A program made the translations under genes and the position numbers. From an uncultured Bacteroidota bacterium (GTDB taxonomy: Bacteria > Bacteroidota > Bacteroidia > Chitinophagales > Chitinophagaceae), in assembly GCA_903831575.1 (NCBI GenBank), contig CAIKYB010000046.1:80986-123320 (forward strand): DNA of 42,335 nt, given 5' to 3'. Shown here in pieces: positions 1 through 9,356 of this stretch (the first letter of the stretch is position 1; each line of letters starts with the position of its first letter). The notes beneath the pieces are model-generated. The model saw nothing but the letters and a program-made list of their open reading frames with translations. It made no database searches and was not told the origin of the DNA.

Positions 1-3000
1 TCAACATTTGGTGAAACTGAAATAGAATCACCTGATATAACAGAAAGGGAAGAAAGTGTACCATTCCCAGTTGTTACTACGTCAATTGCTGCAGCTCCTG
101 CCCCATTAATGGAAATGTTACCACTATAAGATTGAACAGCAGTGGGAGCAAACATCACATAAACAGTTGTTGCTACTAATGTACCGCCAGATTGAGTAAT
201 AGTTAAGCTGCTAGAATAAGTACCTGCAGAAGATGTAGCAAAACTATAGCCAGCTAATTGGCCTACAGTAATACTTGTCGCAGTTAAATTAACCCCAGTA
301 ATATCAAATGAATATGGACCGGCAGAATTACCAAGACAAACATTTCCAAAACCCTGAAATGCTGTAGCTGACAATGTAGGAACTACAGGAATAGCAGTTG
401 TTGTGAATGACTTTTGTGAGCCATATATTGTTCCACCTCCTGTTATAGCATAAGCTACATAGTAATAGGTTGTAGATGCAGTTAAGCCGCTCAATGATGA
501 GGAGAAGTTATTTCCTGAAAGGTTTGTTGATGAAACATCAGTACCAGTTCCCGGAATAAAGCCACTTGTTGTACTGTATTGAATACCGTATGAAGTAGCT
601 GCTGAACATCCTTGAGTTAGTGTTCCACTTATCATAGCAACTGTTGAAGAAACGCCTGAAGGATTACCAGAGGCAATTGCTGTAGCCCCCACACCTGAGC
701 CAGTTGCAGCAACATTTATTGTAGTGGCACCTGCTCCACTTACAGAAATATTTCCATTATAAGATTGAACTGCAGATGGCATAAACATTACAAAAACAGT
801 TGTTGATGCTAATGTTCCACCAGCTTGAGTGATGGTTAATGTATTTGAATAAGACCCGCCAGCAGATGTAGAAAAAGTATACCCTGCAAGTGGACCAACT
901 GTGATATCTCCTGCATTTAAATTAGTTCCGCTAACTGTAAAAGTATTCGGATTAGGCATGCTGCTTACACAAACATTTCCAAAAGTTGGAAGTGATGATG
1001 ATGATAATGTTGGAGAGATAGAAGCCGGAGAGAGCACTCCCATAAATTCTAATCCATTAGATGTATCAGCTGCTGTTGGTGATGAAAAGCCCCATCCTCC
1101 AGTTGTAGTCTGACCACTGGCATAATATCTAATATAAACAGTGGTGCCATTCCCTATATTTTGAAGTGCCGAAACTGATGATAAATCCACACTTAATTTA
1201 AATGATGTACTAGTGGAAGGAGAACCTATAAGCGTATATGTTGTATTATCCAAGCTATATGCAAATTGTGAAGTAACACCAGGAGATGCATTGAAAGAAG
1301 TTGTACCATTAAATCTAGTATTTATCGAAGAAAGAGACATATTGTAACCTACTGCAGGTTGTAAGGTTGTTTGGAAATAATCAGTATTTGAAGTTGATAT
1401 CCCTTCATTTTTAAATCCGGTTGTTCTGAATGAATTGCTAGCAGTACTTGAAGGCGCTGTTGATCCGCGTGTTATGTCATTTAATCCACCAGTCGAAACT
1501 AAATTTAAATCAAAAGTTGTTGCAGTAAAAGTTGCCGGGCTAGACTGCCCAAAGAAATTCCATGCAGCAATTGGGCTTGTGGTTGGAATTGACGTACTAG
1601 TTGTAAATGACATTTGTGTGCCATAAATAGTTCCGTTTCCTGTTACCGCATAAGCAACATAATAATATGTTGTAGATGCAGTTAAGCCACTGAGTGATGA
1701 TGTGAAACCAGTCCCTGAAAGGTTTGTTGATGCAACATCAGTACCTGTTCCTGGAGTAAAGCCACTAGTTGTACTATATTGAATTCCGTATGAAGTAGCC
1801 GCTGAACATCCTTGAGTTAGAGTTCCACTTACACTAGCGCCTGTTGTTGTAATGCTTGATGCAGCACCAGAACTAACTGTTGTTGCACTTGCGCCAGAAC
1901 CAACAGCTGCAACATTTATTGCAGTTGCTCCTGCTCCACTTACAGAAATATTTCCATTATAAGATTGAGCTGCTGTTGGCATAAACATAACATAAACAGG
2001 TGTTGATGCTAACGAGCCGCCAGTTTGCGTTATGGTTAAAGTCGCATTATAAGTTCCTCCAGCTGTTGAAGAAAAAGTATATCCTGCAAGAGGACCTACT
2101 GTAATATCTGCTATCGTTAAATTAGTTCCGGAAATTGAAAAGCTATTTGGGCCAACAGTACTATTAACGCAATTGCTTCCAAAAGAAGTTAGTGTTGTAG
2201 CTGATAATGATGGGTTAATTGGAATAGCACTAGTTGTGAATGAGATTTGTGTGCCATAAATAGTTCCGTTTCCTGTTACCGCATAAGCAACATAATAATA
2301 AGTTGTAGATGCAATCAATCCGCTCAATGATGAGGAAAAGTTAGTTCCTGAAAGGTTTGTTGATGCAACATCAGTACCTGTTCCTGGAGTAAAGCCACTT
2401 GTTGTACTATATTGAATTCCGTATGAAGTAGCTGCTGAACATCCTTGAGTTAGGCTTCCGCTTATCGTAGCTCCTGTTGTTGTAATGCTTGATGCAGCAC
2501 CAGAACTAACTGTTGTTGCGCTTGCTCCAGATCCAACAGCTGCAACATTTATTGCAGTTGCTCCTGCTCCACTTACGGAAATATTTCCATCATAAGATTG
2601 AACAGCAGTTGGTGTGAACTTCACATAAACAGTTGTTGATGCTAATGTTCCGCCACCTTGTGTGATAGTTAAAGTATTAGTATAAGTTCCACCATTTGTT
2701 GAAGAAAAAGTGTACCCTGCAAGTGGACCTACTGCAATATCAACAGATGTTAAATCACTCCCGGAAATTGAAAAGCTATTTGGGCCAACAGTACTATTTA
2801 TACAATTGCTTCCAAAAGAAGTTAGTGAAGTAGCTGATAATATTGGAGTAACAGCCGCCGAACAAAGATATATCGGACTTGCACTATTACGTGGATTAGG
2901 ATAGGCGATATTAAAGTCTGCTAAGTTATTGTTCGTGTCATCGCAACCGTTATTATTACGAAAAGCAGCTCTTGTTGCACTTAATGTATCTGTTGGAGAT

Positions 3001-4673
3001 GCTTCTGAACATACTGTAGTAGTTCCATATCCAACCAAATCAATAACATTTCCACCACTTGGGCAACCTGTCAAAGTAGCCGTATCGCTTACCAATGCTA
3101 CTCTTGCATTTTTACCTGACATAGATATTGTTGGAGAGGATACATAATCAGGAGTTGGTAATGCTACTCCATTTGTAATACCCGCGGAACTCATTTGTAT
3201 CAAATAATATCCTCCTGCTGGTATTGAAATTGTAGGGAGTTTTGATTTTCCTGACCAAGTTGCAGCTTGAGTTGCTGAAGCATATTGAATAGTATACCCA
3301 TTAAGTACTTCAGTTGCATTAGACTTATTATGCAATTCCACATAATCCGCATTATATGGAGCACCCGCATTTCCACCAGCTCCATAAACCTGACTAATCA
3401 CAATTCCTGTTCCTCCGGTTGAAGGTGTTTGAGTAGTAAAAGATTGAATTGTTCCATAGACTGTTCCAGATCCTGTGGTAGCATAAACTACATAATAATA
3501 TGTTGTAGCTGCAATTAATCCAGTTATTGTAGCAGAAAACGAATTGCCTGATAAATTAGTTGAAGGGATAACTGTACCTGTTCCTGGGCTAAAGCCGCTT
3601 GTTGTACTGTATTCAACTCCATATGCATTAGTTACTGAACATCCTTGAGTCAATGTGCCATTTAAAGTAGCTCCTGTTGTTGTAATACTTGAAGCAGCAA
3701 CAGAAGTAACTATTGTTGCACTTGCACCAGAACCAACAACTGCAACATTTATTGAAGTTGCTCCTGCCCCACTCACGGGAATATTTCCATCATAAGATTG
3801 AACTGCAGTTGGCGCAAACTTTACATAAACGGTTGTTGCTGCTAACGTTCCGCCACTTTGTGTTATAGTTAAAGTATTGGTATAAGTTCCTCCATTTGTT
3901 GAAGAAAAAGTAAATCCTGAAAGTGGGCCTACTGTAATATCAACAGATGTTAAATCAGTTCCAGCAATTGTGAATGAATTTGAACTTGAAAGCGTATTCA
4001 CACAAATACTGCTAAATGAATTCAAAGTACTTGCAGATAAATTGGGCGTATTTACCACTGCTCCACATATAGAAACAGGACTTGCACTGTTTCGTGGATT
4101 GGGAGAAGCGATATTAAAATCAACTAAGTTATTGTTCGTATCATCGCAACCGTTATTATTACGAAAGGCAGCTTTTAATACCCCTAAAGTATCTGTTGGA
4201 GATACTTCCGAACAAACTGTAGTAGTTCCATACCCCATCAAATCAATAACAGTTCCACCAGTTGGACAACCTGTCAATATAACCGTATCACTTACCAATG
4301 CTACTCTTGCATTTTTCCCAGACATAGAAATTGTTGGGGAGGAAATATAATCAGGAGTTGGCAATGGTATTCCATTTGTAATACCCGCGGTACTCATTTG
4401 TATCAAATAATAACCACCTGCAGGAATTGTAAGAGTAGGGAGCTTTGATTTGCCTGACCAAGTTGCAGCTTGAGTTGCTGAAGCATACTGAAGTGTATAA
4501 CCAGTCAATGTTTGAGATACGCCTGACTTATTATGCAACTCCACATAATCTGCATTATATACAGCACCAGCATTGCCACCTGCTCCATAAACCTGACTGA
4601 TTACTACCGTAGTAGATTGTGAAAAACTCAACACTGAAACAAGTGTAAATAAAATTGTAAATATTTTTTTCAT
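1..4673 (-). CDS. Giant secreted lamin-tail / Ig / Fn3 repeat protein (3' end missing)
   Basis: The frame is open from an ATG at 4673 to the left edge, giving about 1557 residues with no stop, so the C-terminus lies outside. Residues 1-20 are a signal peptide (MKKIFTILF..., cleaved after FSQS). Order seen: lamin-tail domain (LTD, starting VVISQVYGAGGNAG, about residues 22-205), Ig-like module, Fn3-like module, second LTD (about 3403-2860), Ig, Fn3, Ig, Fn3, a unique beta-sandwich (about 1590-1000), Ig, Fn3, Ig, then the edge. Ig modules end in SYNGNISVSGAGA-type strings; Fn3 modules carry YGIQYSTTSGF and TTYYYVAYA. LTDs are known from bacterial cell-surface proteins and from extracellular nucleases such as ExeM, so a catalytic or T9SS sorting domain may lie in the missing part; this is inference. 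It is the third gene of the receptor-DUF5689 unit. No enzymatic domain is visible here. Confidence 0.88.
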   Translation of the reverse strand, partial: MKKIFTILFTLVSVLSFSQSTTVVISQVYGAGGNAGAVYNADYVELHNKSGVSQTLTGYTLQYASATQAATWSGKSKLPTLTIPAGGYYLIQMSTAGITNGIPLPTPDYISSPTISMSGKNARVALVSDTVILTGCPTGGTVIDLMGYGTTTVCSEVSPTDTLGVLKAAFRNNNGCDDTNNNLVDFNIASPNPRNSASPVSICGAVVNTPNLSASTLNSFSSICVNTLSSSNSFTIAGTDLTSVDITVGPLSGFTFSSTNGGTYTNTLTITQSGGTLAATTVYVKFAPTAVQSYDGNIPVSGAGATSINVAVVGSGASATIVTSVAASSITTTGATLNGTLTQGCSVTNAYGVEYSTTSGFSPGTGTVIPSTNLSGNSFSATITGLIAATTYYYVVYATTGSGTVYGTIQSFTTQTPSTGGTGIVISQVYGAGGNAGAPYNADYVELHNKSNATEVLNGYTIQYASATQAATWSGKSKLPTISIPAGGYYLIQMSSAGITNGVALPTPDYVSSPTISMSGKNARVALVSDTATLTGCPSGGNVIDLVGYGTTTVCSEASPTDTLSATRAAFRNNNGCDDTNNNLADFNIAYPNPRNSASPIYLCSAAVTPILSATSLTSFGSNCINSTVGPNSFSISGSDLTSVDIAVGPLAGYTFSSTNGGTYTNTLTITQGGGTLASTTVYVKFTPTAVQSYDGNISVSGAGATAINVAAVGSGASATTVSSGAASSITTTGATISGSLTQGCSAATSYGIQYSTTSGFTPGTGTDVASTNLSGTNFSSSLSGLIASTTYYYVAYAVTGNGTIYGTQISFTTSAIPINPSLSATTLTSFGSNCVNSTVGPNSFSISGTNLTIADITVGPLAGYTFSSTAGGTYNATLTITQTGGSLASTPVYVMFMPTAAQSYNGNISVSGAGATAINVAAVGSGASATTVSSGAASSITTTGASVSGTLTQGCSAATSYGIQYSTTSGFTPGTGTDVASTNLSGTGFTSSLSGLTASTTYYYVAYAVTGNGTIYGTQMSFTTSTSIPTTSPIAAWNFFGQSSPATFTATTFDLNLVSTGGLNDITRGSTAPSSTASNSFRTTGFKNEGISTSNTDYFQTTLQPAVGYNMSLSSINTRFNGTTSFNASPGVTSQFAYSLDNTTYTLIGSPSTSTSFKLSVDLSSVSALQNIGNGTTVYIRYYASGQTTTGGWGFSSPTAADTSNGLEFMGVLSPASISPTLSSSSLPTFGNVCVSSMPNPNTFTVSGTNLNAGDITVGPLAGYTFSTSAGGSYSNTLTITQAGGTLASTTVFVMFMPSAVQSYNGNISVSGAGATTINVAATGSGVGATAIASGNPSGVSSTVAMISGTLTQGCSAATSYGIQYSTTSGFIPGTGTDVSSTNLSGNNFSSSLSGLTASTTYYYVAYAITGGGTIYGSQKSFTTTAIPVVPTLSATAFQGFGNVCLGNSAGPYSFDITGVNLTATSITVGQLAGYSFATSSAGTYSSSLTITQSGGTLVATTVYVMFAPTAVQSYSGNISINGAGAAAIDVVTTGNGTLSSLSVISGDSISVSPNV
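2205..4610 (-). repeat. Tandem duplication of an about 1.2-kb LTD-Ig-Fn3 coding block
   Basis: The block at about 3408-4610 recurs at about 2205-3407. Anchors: ACCTGACT at 4591 and 3388 (offset 1203), and the Fn3 anchor at 3611 and 2411 (offset 1200). The same Fn3 anchor also occurs at 1778 and 578, giving offsets 633 (one Ig-Fn3 unit, 211 residues) and 1200 (Ig-Fn3 plus the unique beta-sandwich). Offsets are multiples of three, so the frame is kept throughout. Block limits are approximate. Confidence 0.85.
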
Positions 4674-4710
4674 AAAAAAAATTTCGGTTATACTTTGTGT
4701 ATTTTAAAAT

Positions 4711-4745
4711 AATAATGAGGCCACAATTGATGTAGCCTCATTATT
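4711..4745 (-). terminator. Hairpin between DUF5689 gene and LTD gene
   Basis: An 11-bp perfect inverted repeat AATAATGAGGC / GCCTCATTATT (4711-4721 with 4735-4745), with ACA/TGT able to pair further inside the loop. It lies 25 bp after the DUF5689 stop and 38 bp before the LTD gene start. On the minus strand it is followed only by a weak TTTAAAAT tract, so it may be a partial terminator or an mRNA processing/stability element inside the operon. Confidence 0.6.
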
Positions 4746-4769
4746 GTTTATTAGTTGTATTTAAAAAAC

Positions 4770-6581
4770 CTATTGAACATCAGATGTATTTCTTAATAAA
4801 AATTCTTTAGTTGATCCATTGTAATTTTTCCCTTGACCTGTCCAAGTATGAGAACCTGTAGGTAAACTAGTCCCACTAAACAAAGCTGTTGCTGAAGTAT
4901 AAAGCGTAATTGTTCCTGACCCGTCGGTAAGTGTATTATTACCTGAATAAGTTGCATTACCACTTGCAGTGGCAGTTAATTTAACCATCACCAATTCTAA
5001 ATTAGAAGAAGATCCTAATGAAGCAGCTAAGCCTGAATTTAATTCTGCAATTGTTTTAATCAAAGGAGTAACCACTCTTCCAGTTGCAACAGGAGTTGGT
5101 TTTACCGTTCCGAAAGTCGTTTTTATTTCTAGAGAACCTCTATAATTTAATAGAGAATCGTTAGTTATATCTAAAACAATTGAATCTCCAATATTATAAG
5201 TAATTGTTCCTCCGAAATAAATAGTTATTGCAGCATTACTTCCATCCTGGATAATAACTGCTCCTGCTGAAATATTCTTATTTGCAGCATCAGATGTAAC
5301 CACACCTGCAATCGTAGTTGAATTCGTTATTTTAAGATCAGATCCCTGATACAAAGCACGAACTGAAGCAATAGTTCCAGGGCCTGGAGGAGGAGTAGCT
5401 GTTACACTTCCTGAACATGCGATTGTTTGATTACTTGTGCCAGTCGAAGACAAGATAATATTTCCATTGTATGAAGAAAGGGGCAATCCAGCACTTAACC
5501 TTACATAAATAGTAGTAGCAGCAACACTTCCTGAAACTTGTGTAAGATTCAATGTATTGGTGAATCCAGCACCAGAAGTTAAAGATATTTCGTAATTAGT
5601 TGGTGCTGTAATGGAGATGTCTGCAGTAAGTGAATTACCGGAAACTGTAAAAGTTTTTTCTGCTGAAGGACCCATATCAGTAACTAAATAATTAAACCCT
5701 GATAAATTATTTGATGAAACAGCGATATTTGACAAAGGAGCCTGACCACAACGAGCTCCATAAAATTGAACATCAGATGCATCAGGCACAATCAATTGTT
5801 TGGTTGCTGTTGTAGATTTATATACAGTATAAATAGCAGTTATACTTCCGTTGCCTTTTGGTAAATGAACACCATTAAAAGTAGCATACCCACTTGTACG
5901 AACGGTAACAGTTGCTGAAGAACCACAACCTGTAGAAATCAATCGGTTAGAAGTGCTTTTGTAAGCCGAAGTGTCTGAAAAAGTTTTAGAAGTATCCGCA
6001 ACTACAAATTCATAATTTTCTAACTTAATTAAAGCGTTCAAATATCTGTCGTTCAAATTTGTGCCTAATTGAGCTAATGTAACAGTAATAGGCACAACAG
6101 GATTATCTAAAGAACCACCAATTAAATAGTTCCCAAGCGTTGCCCCTGGAATTCCTTGTAATGATGGTGCTCCATCAATAATTGCTTTTATACCAAGCTG
6201 CATTGTTCCATAGTAATCACTTAACGTAAGTCCTTTACATTTTACATACACTCTTCTTCCCACAGGATAGCTTGCATAAAGACTTGTAGCATCTACAAGT
6301 AATTGAATCGCAGCTGTAGAATCCTGAATAAAAAGTTGCTTGTAAATATTGCCAGCTTTGTCATTAGCCACCACAATGCCAGATATAATAACATCCTGGT
6401 TAATCAAGTCGTATGCTTGAGCAAAAGGATGATACGTTTTCAAGTTTTGAATAGTTGTATTTGCAGCAATGTTTGGATCTGATGGCACTGGGGGCGCATC
6501 AAAAGATTTTTCACAAGCAGTAAAAGTTGTTATTGCAGCTACTAATAAAACTGCTAAAAACATTTGTTGGATTTTCTTCAT
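4770..6581 (-). CDS. Lipoprotein with two DUF5689 modules and an Ig-like module
   Basis: 603 residues. The N-terminus is a lipoprotein signal with a lipobox ending at Cys23 (TFTAC), so the protein is probably anchored in the outer membrane. Residues about 40-275 form a DUF5689 module (DVIISGIVVANDKAGN...LFIQDSTAAIQL). Residues about 280-395 are an Ig-like module of the same kind as in the neighbouring LTD protein. Residues about 403-603 are a second DUF5689-like module (TTIAGVVTSDAANKN...VIIQDGSNAAITIYF). DUF5689 is common in Bacteroidota next to TonB-dependent receptors and has no settled function; its G-V-V...IQD pattern resembles the OB-fold of the YhcR nuclease family, which is my inference. 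It starts 38 bp after the receptor gene and is very likely co-transcribed with it, so a surface substrate-binding role for the receptor is plausible. Confidence 0.85.
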   Translation of the reverse strand: MKKIQQMFLAVLLVAAITTFTACEKSFDAPPVPSDPNIAANTTIQNLKTYHPFAQAYDLINQDVIISGIVVANDKAGNIYKQLFIQDSTAAIQLLVDATSLYASYPVGRRVYVKCKGLTLSDYYGTMQLGIKAIIDGAPSLQGIPGATLGNYLIGGSLDNPVVPITVTLAQLGTNLNDRYLNALIKLENYEFVVADTSKTFSDTSAYKSTSNRLISTGCGSSATVTVRTSGYATFNGVHLPKGNGSITAIYTVYKSTTATKQLIVPDASDVQFYGARCGQAPLSNIAVSSNNLSGFNYLVTDMGPSAEKTFTVSGNSLTADISITAPTNYEISLTSGAGFTNTLNLTQVSGSVAATTIYVRLSAGLPLSSYNGNIILSSTGTSNQTIACSGSVTATPPPGPGTIASVRALYQGSDLKITNSTTIAGVVTSDAANKNISAGAVIIQDGSNAAITIYFGGTITYNIGDSIVLDITNDSLLNYRGSLEIKTTFGTVKPTPVATGRVVTPLIKTIAELNSGLAASLGSSSNLELVMVKLTATASGNATYSGNNTLTDGSGTITLYTSATALFSGTSLPTGSHTWTGQGKNYNGSTKEFLLRNTSDVQ

Positions 6582-6619
6582 GTTGTTTATTTTAAAAAGT
6601 TGTTTTTTATTTTTTATAA

Positions 6620-9205
6620 TTAAAACCTTAATGCGATACTAGCAGAAAAATTAGTTCCATAAGCATAGAATTTCTTTGCAGGAAACTTATCAATATTTTT
6701 CTCTGCATAGTCAAATCTCAATTGCTCATACCCTCCTGAAACAATATTGGTATTGTTAAGTATATTACTCACTCCTAAATTAAACACTAAGAAGGTTCTC
6801 TTGCCTAATGATTTGTAACGCTTGTTCATCAACCATGAATATCCTCCAAAAAAATCTAGAGTATATTGAGGTTTTAATTTTACCTGATCAAGAATGTCAT
6901 TCCATAAAACAGATGAAGGATCAACGCCATCTACAGCAGCTGAAGTCCTGCGCACAGGATTAAAATCCAGCCACATATCATCAAAATAATTAAAATTAAG
7001 ATTCACGTACCAATATTGTGGTGAACGATAATTCAAACCGAAATTGTACGCCTGTTGAGGTGTTGGTATATTGTAGTTTATTGAGTATACCGTTTGATTT
7101 TCAGCAATAATAGATGAAGTATTATCAGCAGTCACAGTTGCAATCTGGCGGGTATTATATTTGAAACGTCCAATACCGGCAGCAGCATTTGCAGTAAGTC
7201 CTTTATACAAAATCACTTCCGCTCCCAATTCTATACCTTGATGTTTTTTGCCAATATTGCTCAATGCATAATTAACTACAGTTCTCAATTGATCATTGTA
7301 GAAAGTCAATACATTAGTTTGATTGGTAAATTGTGTGCAATAATAAGTAGCTCTGAACTTTACAGTTGGAGCGATCAAAGCATACCCTCCTTCAAAAGAA
7401 GTAATGTGCTCACTTTTTAAATTATTCTGAACATCTTCTCTAGTTCTAGGAGACAAATAAGCATTATCAAAATAAGGTGCTCTTGTTTCATAACGAGCAT
7501 TCATATAGATATAGTTCATTTTCGCTACTTTAGCGCTAAACCCTGATTTAAAAGCATAGTTATAAAATTCATGCTCTGCAGATTTTCCATAAGAATTATC
7601 TAAAAATAATCCAGATTTAGTATATCCTGTTCTCGAGAAATTTGTGTAAGAATTCTCGCCGCCCACAAAGAAATCAACACCATGTAATTTTACATTTGTT
7701 TGTACAAATCCTGTTGCTTTCTGTATATTGATTTGATAATTATACCCATAATTACTTCCTACCTTTAAAACACGATTAGGATTGTTTACATCATTCTGTC
7801 CTGCTAAAGGATTTGAAGGGAAATCTCTTTCTGCAAACTGGTTTAAATCTACGTAATAATCACCCCCAAGTAAATCATTCACTTTTTTATAATAATGATT
7901 TGCCTGATTTTCGTAACTTAATCCTGCTACCAAATCGATATGATTATTGATAGATGCATTGAATGTAGTATTGAAATTAAATTTATTTGTATGCGTTATA
8001 CTTTGTTGAACAATATACAAAGATCTTCTGCCACTGTAACTACTATCCGCTATCCCATTTACATTATTAATTGTTTCATGATTTCCGTAATTAGCATTGT
8101 ATAAAGCGTCCCAATTGATTTGTCTTCTGTTTACATCTTTTGTAAAAGCATTAGCAATCTGGTCTCTTAATACTGGATCTTGCTGGTAGCTAGGTAAATA
8201 ACGATAATAATCAGGGCGTGGATCAGGAGCATTATACCAATCAAGTCCTGTAACACTTCTATCTCCAACCATGTATGATACCGCTGTTGTCAATGTTGAC
8301 TTTGGATCGATTTTCCATTCATGTGTCAATATTGCAACTGGTTGAAATGTTTTAGCTACACTAGAATTTCTTTTCTTACCGTTTTGATAACCCCAATAAG
8401 GATTATAAAAATTGGTTCCAGCTAAATCCAACATTTCCTGAACAGAAGCTCCCTGACGTCCACTTTCAGTTGGAGTAGCAAAAACAACAAGCGAAAGCAA
8501 TTGGCTTTCATTTATTTTTTTGTCTATGCCAAGATATCCAGACCACCCATCATAATAAGTTCCATCAGTAAAGCCTTCGTCTGCCCATCTGCGTGATACT
8601 GAATAGCTCAATGCCCAACCATTAGCAGTAAAGCCAGTTGAACGAGTATAATTGAAACGATGAACATAGTTTCTGTTGGATAAAGAATATCCTATACTTG
8701 TTTGTTTGCGTTGTTTTGAAGCTCTTGAATCAATGTTTGTTGCTCCACCGATTGATCCGAAAGAAAATTTGTTTGATTGAAGACCATAGGCGTTTTGCTT
8801 ATTACGCAATACATCATTTAATCCACCCCACAACCCATAAGGAGTGAAGCCATTATCAAGATTTTCCATTGGAGCACCATTCATTGATGTGCTGTACAAA
8901 TCTGCATCATAGCCTCTTGCACGGAAACGAACCACATTGAAATTATAAGAAGCTGCATTTACAAATGGATTTCTGCCTAAATTTAATTGACCTGAAATAT
9001 TTTGAGCACTTCCATCCTGGTCGTCATTTTCATCCAGAGAAACAATGGGAATATTGTCAAGCACATTTTCTTTTACTTCTTCATTAATAGTAGTATCAAC
9101 GGTTGATGAAGGTGGCTGTGAATTTATTTTTTCTTGTGCGAATGAAGGAATCGAGATCCCTAATGCGAAAATAAATCCTAAGAAGCCAAATTTGTAAGTA
9201 GTCAT
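6620..9205 (-). CDS. TonB-dependent outer membrane receptor
   Basis: 861 residues from the ATG at 9205. The N-terminus MTTYKFGFLGFIFALG...SFAQ is a signal peptide. An acidic linker (about residues 20-70) leads into a plug domain (FRARGYDADLYSTSMNGAPMEN, then GGATNID) and a long beta-barrel rich in aromatic, alternating strands, ending in the aromatic SIALRF typical of outer-membrane barrels. Unlike many SusC-type receptors it has no obvious N-terminal carboxypeptidase-regulatory domain. I prefer the ATG at 9205 over a TTG at 9232 because that TTG lies inside the likely promoter box and the ATG begins directly at the signal peptide. It heads the receptor-DUF5689-LTD unit; TonB-ExbBD energy would drive uptake. 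Substrate cannot be read from sequence; the neighbouring secreted nuclease suggests nucleic-acid fragments. Confidence 0.9.
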   Translation of the reverse strand: MTTYKFGFLGFIFALGISIPSFAQEKINSQPPSSTVDTTINEEVKENVLDNIPIVSLDENDDQDGSAQNISGQLNLGRNPFVNAASYNFNVVRFRARGYDADLYSTSMNGAPMENLDNGFTPYGLWGGLNDVLRNKQNAYGLQSNKFSFGSIGGATNIDSRASKQRKQTSIGYSLSNRNYVHRFNYTRSTGFTANGWALSYSVSRRWADEGFTDGTYYDGWSGYLGIDKKINESQLLSLVVFATPTESGRQGASVQEMLDLAGTNFYNPYWGYQNGKKRNSSVAKTFQPVAILTHEWKIDPKSTLTTAVSYMVGDRSVTGLDWYNAPDPRPDYYRYLPSYQQDPVLRDQIANAFTKDVNRRQINWDALYNANYGNHETINNVNGIADSSYSGRRSLYIVQQSITHTNKFNFNTTFNASINNHIDLVAGLSYENQANHYYKKVNDLLGGDYYVDLNQFAERDFPSNPLAGQNDVNNPNRVLKVGSNYGYNYQINIQKATGFVQTNVKLHGVDFFVGGENSYTNFSRTGYTKSGLFLDNSYGKSAEHEFYNYAFKSGFSAKVAKMNYIYMNARYETRAPYFDNAYLSPRTREDVQNNLKSEHITSFEGGYALIAPTVKFRATYYCTQFTNQTNVLTFYNDQLRTVVNYALSNIGKKHQGIELGAEVILYKGLTANAAAGIGRFKYNTRQIATVTADNTSSIIAENQTVYSINYNIPTPQQAYNFGLNYRSPQYWYVNLNFNYFDDMWLDFNPVRRTSAAVDGVDPSSVLWNDILDQVKLKPQYTLDFFGGYSWLMNKRYKSLGKRTFLVFNLGVSNILNNTNIVSGGYEQLRFDYAEKNIDKFPAKKFYAYGTNFSASIALRF

Positions 9206-9229
9206 ATCTGGTGGTGAATATTGAGAACG

Positions 9230-9262
9230 CAAATTAAGGTAATTATTCCTGTAATTGTCAAA
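9230..9262 (-). promoter_or_regulatory. Candidate promoter of the receptor operon
   Basis: On the minus strand TTTG (9262-9259), 21 nt, then TTAATTTG (9237-9230): one mismatch to the Bacteroidota -7 consensus TAnnTTTG with spacing in the usual 17-23 range. It sits 24 nt upstream of the ATG at 9205. Confidence 0.5.
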
Positions 9263-9356
9263 AAAATAAACACCCGTTAGTTTTTAACAAATGCGATTAA
9301 TATTGCATGTAAAAATGTGGTTATAAAATTAGTAGCTTCGCATAAATTAATTCAAA

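Noticed and set aside
901..4350. Several plus-strand ORFs of 60-126 codons, including one at 3970-4350
   Set aside because: They are antisense shadows of the repetitive LTD gene; similar strings appear twice because the gene is duplicated, and none has a start context or family features.
9206..9232. TTG start of the receptor at 9232
   Set aside because: It lies inside the probable -7 box, and the ATG at 9205 begins the signal peptide directly.
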